From Psychrosphaera aestuarii (GTDB taxonomy: Bacteria > Pseudomonadota > Gammaproteobacteria > Enterobacterales > Alteromonadaceae): a stretch of 64,000 bases of DNA. Made by a program: the position numbers and the translations under genes. The first letter of the stretch is position 1, and each line of letters opens with the position of its first letter. The notes beneath the pieces were generated by a model that saw only the letters and a list, made by a program, of their open reading frames with translations, did not search any database and had not been told where the DNA came from. Location: NCBI RefSeq assembly GCF_017948405.1, contig NZ_CP072844.1:1798001-1862000 (forward strand). The letters run 5' to 3'. Shown one piece after another: positions 56,851 to 64,000 of the stretch.

Positions 56851-57900
56851 TCAAACTAAGTTAGCGGATATATCAGTAGGTAGAACTGTTAACAATGCTC
56901 TTTGCCCGATTGCGACATTAGCATTAGGAAAGACTATAGCTTCTCCGTCTTTTTCCGTCACGATAGCGACGCCGTTCTCAGTTGCGAGTTCTTCTCCGGC
57001 TTTAAATTGAGTAAAGTTAGCAACATTATCGGCAAAACTAAGCTGAAACGATTGATCATGTTTATTAATTTCACGATACACTGTCATAATTTGGTAATTT
57101 GCTGAATTAAAATTATCACCAGCATAAGTATGACCTTGCAACAAATTTATTAATGTGGATTTAGCGGCTACAAACTTGCTTTGATCGTTTTCACCAAAGG
57201 GTCTAACTTTTCCTAGCTCAACAGTAAACGAATTTGCTCCGTGTGTATTAGACGAGTAATAGCTAAACGTTGTGGCCGGCTTCTCCATTAATAAAAACGT
57301 TGTTACGCCCATCGCTTTTAATATTTCAAACTGTTGTTTTTTCCAAGGTTTACCATGCACATAAGGATATACGGCAAACTTCTCATGGGCAGAATCCCTA
57401 ATTGCTGTGTGTAAGTCATAGTGAGTCCGCTCAGCGTTTGTATATTCAGCATAAAAATTGGTCATGTAATTTTCCAACTTAGACGCTCGCTCACGCTCTT
57501 TATTGAGAAATACTTTGGTAACCTGACCTTCGTGTAACGAATGGTAGCCACTAAAAAGTCGGTTCATATTTTCTTCAACAAATCGCTCACCGATATTAAT
57601 AGAAGCGGGATTACCAAACATAAACAGGACAGGATGTTTAATAATTAAATCACCTGCTATAAGAGAATTAATTATTTCGCTGCAAATCTCAATAGGTGCC
57701 GTTTCATTACCATGAATCGCAGATGAAAAGACAAACGCCTGTTCAGCTTGTTCTTTTTTCAAGGTTTTCGGCTCAAACTTAATAACACCGGTATCCCAAA
57801 CGCTGATGTTATATATCTCGTTTGAACTTATAAACGCGTCTAAATGCCACTCATGTTGACGGGTTAGTGTTAAAAAGTCTGTTTTAATAAGATCATGCAT
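56851..57900 (-). CDS. astE: Succinylglutamate desuccinylase
   Basis: A 349-residue zinc hydrolase. The metal ligands lie in SAIHGNETAPIEIC (His and Glu) and HYDLHTAIRDS (His). ELGKVRPFGEN and GKPWKKQQFEILKAMG match AstE. It releases succinate and glutamate in the last step of the AST arginine-degradation pathway. The other ast genes are not in the window, so it is a detached member of that pathway. Confidence 0.93.
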   Translation of the reverse strand: MHDLIKTDFLTLTRQHEWHLDAFISSNEIYNISVWDTGVIKFEPKTLKKEQAEQAFVFSSAIHGNETAPIEICSEIINSLIAGDLIIKHPVLFMFGNPASINIGERFVEENMNRLFSGYHSLHEGQVTKVFLNKERERASKLENYMTNFYAEYTNAERTHYDLHTAIRDSAHEKFAVYPYVHGKPWKKQQFEILKAMGVTTFLLMEKPATTFSYYSSNTHGANSFTVELGKVRPFGENDQSKFVAAKSTLINLLQGHTYAGDNFNSANYQIMTVYREINKHDQSFQLSFADNVANFTQFKAGEELATENGVAIVTEKDGEAIVFPNANVAIGQRALLTVLPTDISANLV

Positions 57901-58013
57901 ATGGGAAAAGTCCTAAATTTCTATTAGTTAGCGCATGCCATATTAGCAAAGCTAAAAGTAAATACATAACAATCCACTTGATTAGATACATTCAACACTA
58001 ACTATTATGTATA

Positions 58014-58040
58014 TAAAAATGCCCAGCATAAGCTAGGCAT
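58014..58040 (-). terminator. glgP terminator
   Basis: On the minus strand ATGCCTAGC and GCTGGGCAT pair with one wobble over a TTAT loop, followed by TTTTTAT. It begins 22 bases after the glgP stop. Confidence 0.85.
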
Positions 58041-58062
58041 CTTTTAATCAGAACGTATAGTT

Positions 58063-60549
58063 CTACGCGTTTTTAACTGGGTAAGGCTTAAGTTTCCAAA
58101 TCCTATCAACATAGTCCTGGATTGAACGGTCAGAGTTAAATTTACCCATGTACGCCGTATTTAATATTGCACTTTTTGCCCAGCCACGTTTATCTGTGTA
58201 CTTAGTATTTATCTGTTGATGTGCTTTAGAATAACCATCAAAGTCAGCTAAACATAAGTAAGGGTCTCCGCCTTCTAAAAGGCTATGTTTTATCGAAGCA
58301 AGCTCACCAGGTTTACCCGGTGTAAAGTAGTCTGTTTCAAACCAGTCTAGCACGGCTTTAATTTCTGGATTCCCATAGTAGTAATCCCAAGGGCTATACC
58401 CCGCTTTATTTACTGCTTTTACTTCATCAACAGTTAGACCAAATATAACCACATTATCAATACCAACCTCTTCAGCAATTTCTATGTTAGCACCATCAAG
58501 TGTACCAATCGTAATTGCTCCATTTAGAGCTAACTTCATATTACCGGTACCCGACGCTTCCTTACCCGCTGTTGATATTTGTTCAGATACATCCGCCGCT
58601 GGTATCATTTTTTCTGCTAATGAAACTCGATAATTCGGTAAAAATACTACTTTTAGCTTGTTATTAATTCTTGGATCATTATTAACCTTATCGGCAACTT
58701 TATTGATGGCATAGATAATATCTTTCGCTAATGCGTAGCCTGGCGCGGCTTTAGCACCAAATATAAATACTCGAGGATGCATGTCGTAATCAGGGTTTTG
58801 TAGCAACCGTCGATATAAAGCCATAATATGGAGTAAGTTCAGATGTTGGCGCTTATATTCATGTAATCTTTTTATTTGAATATCGAAAATAGCACTCGGA
58901 TCTACTTCAACATTCGTTAGCTCTTTAATCACTTTTGCTAGTTCAACTTTATTATCATGTTTTATTGCCATGAATTCTTTTTGAAATGCTAAGTCGTCCG
59001 CTGATTTATCTAGTTCTCTCAGTAACTCAAGGTTCGTAGGCCATTGGTCCCCTACGGTTCTATCAATTAAGTCTGACAAACTAGGATTACACGCTTTTAA
59101 CCAACGCCTTGGAGTAACACCATTTGTTACGTTCGTTAATTTTTCTGGCCATAACGCATCAAATTCAGGAAAAAGATCGGTTTTTACCAAGGCCGAATGT
59201 ACTTCTGCTACCCCATTTACCTTGTTAGAGCCAATAACGCTTAAGTTGCCCATTCTAACCATACGTTCGTTGCCTTCTTCAATGATAGAAAGCTTAGATT
59301 TTACTAAATCATTACCAGGCCATTTAGCTTCAACTTCAGTAGCTAAAAAGCGTTGGTTAATTTCGTAGATAATCTCTAAATGTCTCGGCAGTAATTTTTC
59401 GAATAAACGCACCGACCATTTCTCTAGCGCTTCCGGTAATAACGTATGATTTGTATAGCTAAACGTTTCTCGGCAAATTGTCCATGCGTAGTCCCAGTCT
59501 TGTCCATATTCATCCACTAGGATACGAAGTAGTTCAGGAATAGCGATAGCTGGGTGGGTATCATTTAATTGTACTGCGACTTGCGTACTAAAATGACTCC
59601 AGTCATCGTTATGTACTCGTTGATATCGCTTAATAATATCTTTTAACGAACAAGCGCTGAAAAAGTATTGCTGCATAAGGCGTAACTCTTTCCCGGCATC
59701 AGTATCATCATTTGGGTATAAAACTTTAGATACTGTTTCTGCTTCTACGTTTTCTTTGTGCGCGTCATGATAGCCGCCAGCGTTAAATACGTCCCAATTA
59801 AAAAAGTCTGATGCTCTAGACTCCCACAGTCGTAAGATATTAACGTTGGTACCTTTATAACCTACAATAGGAACATCCCAAGGAACACCTTTAATTACTC
59901 GACCTGGGTGCCAAACTTTTGAAATTCCGCCGTTGTCGTCAAATTTTGTTTCAACATACCCATAAACAGGCACTTCTTGTATACTTTCAGGGCGACATAT
60001 TTCAAATGGATTACCATATTCGCGCCAACTATCTGGGCGTTCTATTTGATGACCATCTTGAAATTCTTGACGAAACAATCCATGTTCGTAATGAATACCA
60101 TAGCCTACCGCTGGTAAATGCATCGTTGCCAAGGAATCAATAAAACAAGCTGCAAGTCGGCCAAGTCCACCATTACCTAAGGCCATGTCTTCTTCTTCGT
60201 CAACAAGCTCTGTTATGTCAACGTTCAACTCATTTAACGCTTGTTTCGCTACATCATATAAACCTAGATTATGAAGATTGTTGCCTGTTAAGCGGCCCAT
60301 TAAGAACTCTAAAGAAAAGTAATGAACGGCACGCGTGTCATTTTCAAAATATGTTCTTTGGGTTTGGCTTAAACTACTATGCACGTGCTCATTTAGTGCA
60401 GACGTTACTGCATCCCACCAACTACGATTAGTCGCTTTGTTGATATCTGTGCCATGAGTAGCATTTAAATGCTTAATAATTGACTCTTTAAAAGTCTGCG
60501 CTGTAATAGATGCAGTAAGAGGAAAATTCGATTTATTGTTAGTCGCCAT
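58063..60549 (-). CDS. glgP: Glycogen/maltodextrin phosphorylase
   Basis: An 828-residue PLP-dependent phosphorylase. The PLP Lys lies in [49 protein letters not shown] and [14 protein letters not shown] match the family throughout. It releases glucose 1-phosphate from alpha-1,4 glucans. pgm, the enzyme that converts this product to glucose 6-phosphate, is the next gene upstream, 192 bases away. No glgBXCA genes are in the window. Confidence 0.95.
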   Translation of the reverse strand: MATNNKSNFPLTASITAQTFKESIIKHLNATHGTDINKATNRSWWDAVTSALNEHVHSSLSQTQRTYFENDTRAVHYFSLEFLMGRLTGNNLHNLGLYDVAKQALNELNVDITELVDEEEDMALGNGGLGRLAACFIDSLATMHLPAVGYGIHYEHGLFRQEFQDGHQIERPDSWREYGNPFEICRPESIQEVPVYGYVETKFDDNGGISKVWHPGRVIKGVPWDVPIVGYKGTNVNILRLWESRASDFFNWDVFNAGGYHDAHKENVEAETVSKVLYPNDDTDAGKELRLMQQYFFSACSLKDIIKRYQRVHNDDWSHFSTQVAVQLNDTHPAIAIPELLRILVDEYGQDWDYAWTICRETFSYTNHTLLPEALEKWSVRLFEKLLPRHLEIIYEINQRFLATEVEAKWPGNDLVKSKLSIIEEGNERMVRMGNLSVIGSNKVNGVAEVHSALVKTDLFPEFDALWPEKLTNVTNGVTPRRWLKACNPSLSDLIDRTVGDQWPTNLELLRELDKSADDLAFQKEFMAIKHDNKVELAKVIKELTNVEVDPSAIFDIQIKRLHEYKRQHLNLLHIMALYRRLLQNPDYDMHPRVFIFGAKAAPGYALAKDIIYAINKVADKVNNDPRINNKLKVVFLPNYRVSLAEKMIPAADVSEQISTAGKEASGTGNMKLALNGAITIGTLDGANIEIAEEVGIDNVVIFGLTVDEVKAVNKAGYSPWDYYYGNPEIKAVLDWFETDYFTPGKPGELASIKHSLLEGGDPYLCLADFDGYSKAHQQINTKYTDKRGWAKSAILNTAYMGKFNSDRSIQDYVDRIWKLKPYPVKNA

Positions 60550-60693
60550 TTGAAATGCCCTGTTGTCTCCAGACTCAGCCTTTTTATTAAATGTTCAGAA
60601 GTTAATTCCGAATTGCGTGAGTTCAAGAATAGTCAAAATCTTGGGAAGGAATATATAGGCTAGGAGGTTTTTGACCAAGCTGATGGCCGGACT

Positions 60694-60723
60694 TTTTGCC
60701 CTACATACGTTTGCAGGGCAAAA
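60694..60723 (-). terminator. seqA-pgm terminator
   Basis: TTTTGCCCT and AGGGCAAAA form a 9-bp stem 19 bases after the pgm stop, on the minus strand. The A/T ends of the stem give a short T tract. Confidence 0.7.
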
Positions 60724-60741
60724 TTTGGCGTTATATTAAAG

Positions 60742-62400
60742 TTATAGGCCTTTGTTATTAAACGCGGCTGAGACTATTGATTGTGCTTCTTTCTCAATCT
60801 TCTCTAAATGCTCAATACCTAAAAAGCTCTCCATATATATTTTATATATTTCTTCTGTTCCTGAAGGACGAGCTGCAAACCAGCCATTTTGAGTAACTAC
60901 TTTCAAGCCACCAATAGATTCATTATTACCTGACGCTTTTGTGAGAATAGAAACAATTTTTTCACCCGCTAACGTATCAGAAGTAATGTCTTGTGGTGCA
61001 AGTGAACTCAATACAGATTTTTGTGCTGCGTTCGCTGGTGCATCAATTCGCTTGTAGTAAGGCTGACCATGCTCTTTTACTAACATGTCATAATATTCAG
61101 ATGGATTTAAGCCTGTCACAGCGGTAATTTCAGCCGCTAACAAAGCTAAAATAATACCGTCTTTGTCTGTTGACCAAGCGTCACCGTATTTTGTCAAAAA
61201 ACTTGCGCCGGCACTTTCTTCACCACCAAACATTAACTGGTGATTAGTTAAACCATCTACAAACCATTTAAAACCAACTGGTACCTCAACAACTTCTTTG
61301 TTGTTTGCTTTGGCAACACGATCAATCATTGATGTCGAAACCAAGGTCTTACCAATTTTAAGATTCTTATCCCATTCAGGACGTTGTTTTGACAAATAGT
61401 CAATACAAACTGATAAGTAATGATTTGGGTTCATTAACCCGTGCGTTTTGGTCACTATACCGTGACGATCATAATCGGGGTCATTTGCGACAGCGATATC
61501 GAATTTATCTTTTAAACTAATTAAGCTGGCCATCGCTTTTTCAGACGAGCAATCCATACGGATTTTACCGTCTTTATCTAATGACATAAACGAAAAAGTC
61601 GGGTCTACCGTCTGGTTAACCATTTTAAGATCGATACCGTACTGCTCTTTTATTTGTGGCCAATATGCAATACCCGACCCGCCAAGAGGATCAACGCCTA
61701 TGCTTACGCCTGCTTTCCTTATGGCTGCAAAATTAATTACGCGCTCTAAACCATTTACATAATCTTCAACAAAGTTTTGCTCTTTAACGTAACCAGTTTG
61801 CCAAGCTTGAGCGTATGGGAATAGTTTTACATCAAGCAAATCTTCAATAAGCAATTGGTTTGCTCTATCTTCAATCCACTTTGTAACTTTGCTATCTGCT
61901 GGTCCACCATGAGGGGGATTATACTTAATACCGCCATCCTGCGGTGGATTATGCGATGGCGTTATGATGATGCCATCAGCCAAAAATGCCGGATGCGCCT
62001 TATTGTGCTCAATGATCAAGTTAGAGATCACGGGTGTTGGTGTATAACCTAAACCCTCTTGCACTATTACCTGCACTTCATTTGCCACCAGAACTTCGAT
62101 GACCGATGCGAACGCAGCTTCAGATAACGCGTGGGTATCAAAACCAAGATAAACAGGGCCTTCGTAATGTTGCGCAATACGGTATTCACAAATAGCCTGA
62201 GCAATCGCTAAAACATGGCTTTCATTAAACGTTGTATCTAACGCTGTGCCTCTGTGACCCGAAGTACCAAATGCGACACGTTGTTCCGGATATTTTTCGA
62301 TGTCTGGTTCATTTAGGTAGTAACTAGTCATCAACCTGGGTACATTGATTAAGTCTTCTGCGGTTGCAGGCTGTCCGGCTCTTGGGTGCATTGCCATCAA
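60742..62400 (-). CDS. pgm: Alpha-D-glucose phosphate-specific phosphoglucomutase
   Basis: A 552-residue mutase. The phosphoserine is in [22 protein letters not shown], the metal loop is [10 protein letters not shown], and the sugar loop is [11 protein letters not shown]. It interconverts glucose 1- and 6-phosphate. The length (E. coli Pgm 546) and the N-terminal [19 protein letters not shown] mark the alpha-specific family. It lies 7 bases after seqA, the conserved seqA-pgm order of gammaproteobacteria. Confidence 0.96.
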   Translation of the reverse strand: MMAMHPRAGQPATAEDLINVPRLMTSYYLNEPDIEKYPEQRVAFGTSGHRGTALDTTFNESHVLAIAQAICEYRIAQHYEGPVYLGFDTHALSEAAFASVIEVLVANEVQVIVQEGLGYTPTPVISNLIIEHNKAHPAFLADGIIITPSHNPPQDGGIKYNPPHGGPADSKVTKWIEDRANQLLIEDLLDVKLFPYAQAWQTGYVKEQNFVEDYVNGLERVINFAAIRKAGVSIGVDPLGGSGIAYWPQIKEQYGIDLKMVNQTVDPTFSFMSLDKDGKIRMDCSSEKAMASLISLKDKFDIAVANDPDYDRHGIVTKTHGLMNPNHYLSVCIDYLSKQRPEWDKNLKIGKTLVSTSMIDRVAKANNKEVVEVPVGFKWFVDGLTNHQLMFGGEESAGASFLTKYGDAWSTDKDGIILALLAAEITAVTGLNPSEYYDMLVKEHGQPYYKRIDAPANAAQKSVLSSLAPQDITSDTLAGEKIVSILTKASGNNESIGGLKVVTQNGWFAARPSGTEEIYKIYMESFLGIEHLEKIEKEAQSIVSAAFNNKGL

Positions 62401-62407
62401 TATTTCC

Positions 62408-63040
62408 TTAAATTAATTCTCTGAGCTTTTCTGCATCAGACTCAGCATAGCCTAACTGGCGAGCTACTTCGAAAATGATGAACTTTTTACGGGGCGTGTT
62501 GTTATTTGTTGTTACCCAGTATTCGCTATTTGGTATTTGCTTGGGTTTAATACTGCTACCACTGGCTTCTAGTTCGGATGCTGACAGACCAAAGTAATTT
62601 CGTTCACGGCCCTTAATACTAAGAACATCTGTGAATGTATTGGTGTGCGCTCGATGAAGTTTACTCAATATAAAAAGAAAACGACCAACAGCCCCTTTTT
62701 GGGTAGCAACTTCTTCTTTATTCAATAAATTAAATACAGTTGTGTCTTTGCATATTACGGTATCATTTGCACTTGGTGTAACGATTTCTTGAGGCTCTAT
62801 AATTGTTGAACCTAGTTCGTTATTTTTTACTTCGGTATTTGTAGACTCAGTAACCGCTGAGTTTTCATGTTTTAAAACTGCGGTTTCCTCTGAGTTACTT
62901 TTTAAACTCACTTCAACTGTTTTTATTTCTGCATGTTCCCACAGCAGTCGTCTTAATATATCTGAGGCATTTTCGCCAATTTTTTGCGTGTTTGCGGCGA
63001 TAAATTGATATAAATCATCGTCTATTTGAATAGTTTTCAT
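62408..63040 (-). CDS. seqA: Negative regulator of replication initiation SeqA
   Basis: A 210-residue protein. The N-terminal oligomerisation domain begins [33 protein letters not shown], and the C-terminal domain that binds hemimethylated GATC pairs is present ([33 protein letters not shown]). The middle linker is longer than in E. coli (181 residues) and is Thr/Glu/Asn-rich. I chose ATG 63040 because family members begin at this Met; a TTG at 63049 is in frame but unlikely. Confidence 0.95.
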   Translation of the reverse strand: MKTIQIDDDLYQFIAANTQKIGENASDILRRLLWEHAEIKTVEVSLKSNSEETAVLKHENSAVTESTNTEVKNNELGSTIIEPQEIVTPSANDTVICKDTTVFNLLNKEEVATQKGAVGRFLFILSKLHRAHTNTFTDVLSIKGRERNYFGLSASELEASGSSIKPKQIPNSEYWVTTNNNTPRKKFIIFEVARQLGYAESDAEKLRELI

Positions 63041-63224
63041 AAAATCCAATCATTACTAATTATTATTTGATTCAAATGATCGTTAACGGTAGGCGTTAAA
63101 GAATGCCATCATTATAACCAGAATCAAAGCCGCTCTTAAACCCTAATTGCATTAATACGTGGTGTAAGGGAAAATAAAGAACAAGTATAGATGTTTTAAC
63201 GAATAATTTTTCAAGGCAGTGTCA

Positions 63225-63992
63225 ATGACAATACATTTTCAAACCATAGGCGACGGTGAACCTTTAGTCATTATTCATGGTTTATTTGGTACATCTGATA
63301 ATTTAAAAAGCGTCGCTCGAGAACTGTCTAACCAATTCAAAGTTTTCCTAATCGACGCCCCCGGTCATGGCGACTCAGATAGCGTCTCACCGCTTTCAAT
63401 AGGCAATATGGCGTCCGAGGTTGCAAATTTTATAACTGATTTGAATATTGGCCCTGTCGCTATTTTAGGTCACTCACTAGGTGGGAAAATAGCGATGGAA
63501 GTGGCACTCACGAAACCTAATTTAGTATCAAAGCTGATCGTTGCGGATATTGCGCCCGTTCAATATACAAGAAGACATGATGCAATTATATCAAGCCTAA
63601 AAGCCGTTCCACTTGATAGCTTAAGTAGTCGCCAGGAAGCTGATGCTATATTGGCTGAACGGATTGAAGAACCGGCAGTACGTAGCTTTTTATTAAAAAG
63701 TTTAGTTCGAAATAAAGAGTCTGGTTCGGGCTGGAAATGGCGTTTTGACTTAGAGCAGTTGTCAAAGGACTACGATGAACTCATAAAAGCAAATATTGTC
63801 GCTGAGTTTACCAAGCCCACCCTTTTTATAATTGGTAGTGAGTCAAATTATGTTACGCCAGATTATCGCCCGCACATAGTGTCACGCTTTCCAAATGTGC
63901 AGGCTAAAACTATTAATGGTGCTGGTCACTGGTTACATGCGGAACGTACAGTCGCATTTGTAAAAATATCTAGAGATTTTTTATCTCAATAG
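63225..63992 (+). CDS. ybfF: Alpha/beta hydrolase YbfF
   Basis: A 255-residue esterase-type alpha/beta hydrolase. The nucleophile elbow is GHSLGGKIA, with the catalytic His in NGAGHWLHAERT near the C-terminus and an oxyanion HGLFGTSDNLKS loop. It lies divergent from seqA, the same ybfF-seqA pairing as in E. coli. I chose ATG 63225, which has a CAAGG ribosome-binding site at good spacing, over GTG 63219. Its natural substrate is unknown. Confidence 0.93.
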   Translation: MTIHFQTIGDGEPLVIIHGLFGTSDNLKSVARELSNQFKVFLIDAPGHGDSDSVSPLSIGNMASEVANFITDLNIGPVAILGHSLGGKIAMEVALTKPNLVSKLIVADIAPVQYTRRHDAIISSLKAVPLDSLSSRQEADAILAERIEEPAVRSFLLKSLVRNKESGSGWKWRFDLEQLSKDYDELIKANIVAEFTKPTLFIIGSESNYVTPDYRPHIVSRFPNVQAKTINGAGHWLHAERTVAFVKISRDFLSQ

Positions 63993-64000
63993 CTGAAATA

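Noticed and set aside
1..64000. CRISPR arrays, insertion sequences, prophage or integrative elements
   Set aside because: I found no regularly spaced direct repeats, transposase or integrase genes, or duplicated tRNA 3' end. The tRNA-Tyr is followed by its own terminator and has no integrase beside it.

Overview
The window is an AT-rich chromosomal segment of a marine gammaproteobacterium of the order Alteromonadales, most likely Colwelliaceae (Colwellia/Thalassotalea type). This rests on gene content and order: gyrA-serC-aroA-cmk-rpsA-ihfB-lapAB-pyrF, nrdAB-yfaE next to ubiG, ccoNOQP-fixH-ccoI-ccoS-fnr-uspE-ttcA, bkdA1A2B, seqA-pgm, and lineage-restricted families (DUF2987-like, DUF2884, SO_2500-like). 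I saw no insertion sequence, prophage, CRISPR array or rRNA. One tRNA gene (Tyr) is present. Most of the window is core genome.

Layout. 1-3976 (minus): the start of ppnN, a soluble diguanylate cyclase, a 352-base gap holding a terminator and a candidate 18-codon gene, then the dNTP-hydrolysing pair dgt-yfbR. 4137-6213 (plus): an LRAT-fold protein, a Bax-type glucosaminidase and a DUF2987-like secreted protein. 6217-9996 (minus): yfaE-nrdB-nrdA, with two NrdR boxes upstream. 10323-11051: ubiG (minus). 11298-21637 (plus): gyrA, serC, aroA, cmk, rpsA with its structured leader, ihfB, lapA, lapB, pyrF. 21717-25505 (plus): a SYLF lipoprotein, a UshA-like protein that has lost its metallophosphatase motifs, and an overlapping membrane diguanylate cyclase. 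25717-30199 (minus): a BrxR/CapW-like WYL regulator overlapping a LURP-one-like gene, an S4 RNA-binding protein and a large M14 peptidase. 30423-33461: chemoreceptor, a long hairpin, a peroxiredoxin-like protein and a small hypothetical protein. 33656-43527 (plus): cbb3 oxidase structural and assembly genes, fnr, uspE, ttcA. 43570-50804: glnS, a DUF2884 protein, a LysE exporter, the YdiJ-type oxidase and an SO_2500-like protein. 50911-52664 (plus): tRNA-Tyr, a porin-like protein and a small PstS-like protein. 52759-63040 (minus): branched-chain 2-oxoacid dehydrogenase genes, astE, glgP, pgm, seqA. 63225-63992 (plus): ybfF.

How the genes work together. Deoxynucleotide supply (nrdAB with its ferredoxin YfaE) and removal (dgt, yfbR) lie within about 8 kb of each other. 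The cbb3 oxidase genes, their copper/assembly factors and the O2-sensing regulator Fnr form one block. FNR-box-like sites precede ccoN and uspE, and the uspE site has good class II promoter spacing. glgP and pgm together feed glycogen phosphorolysis into glycolysis. The three bkd genes encode E1alpha, E1beta and E2; E3 is not in the window.

No complete new multi-gene system stands out. The loci most worth following are the WYL-regulator/LURP-one overlap with no defence genes beside it, the dead-enzyme/diguanylate-cyclase pair, the ppnN-diguanylate cyclase neighbourhood, the two opposed mini-ORFs sharing an N-W-L-P motif near 1838-2032, and the long hairpin at 32366-32435.
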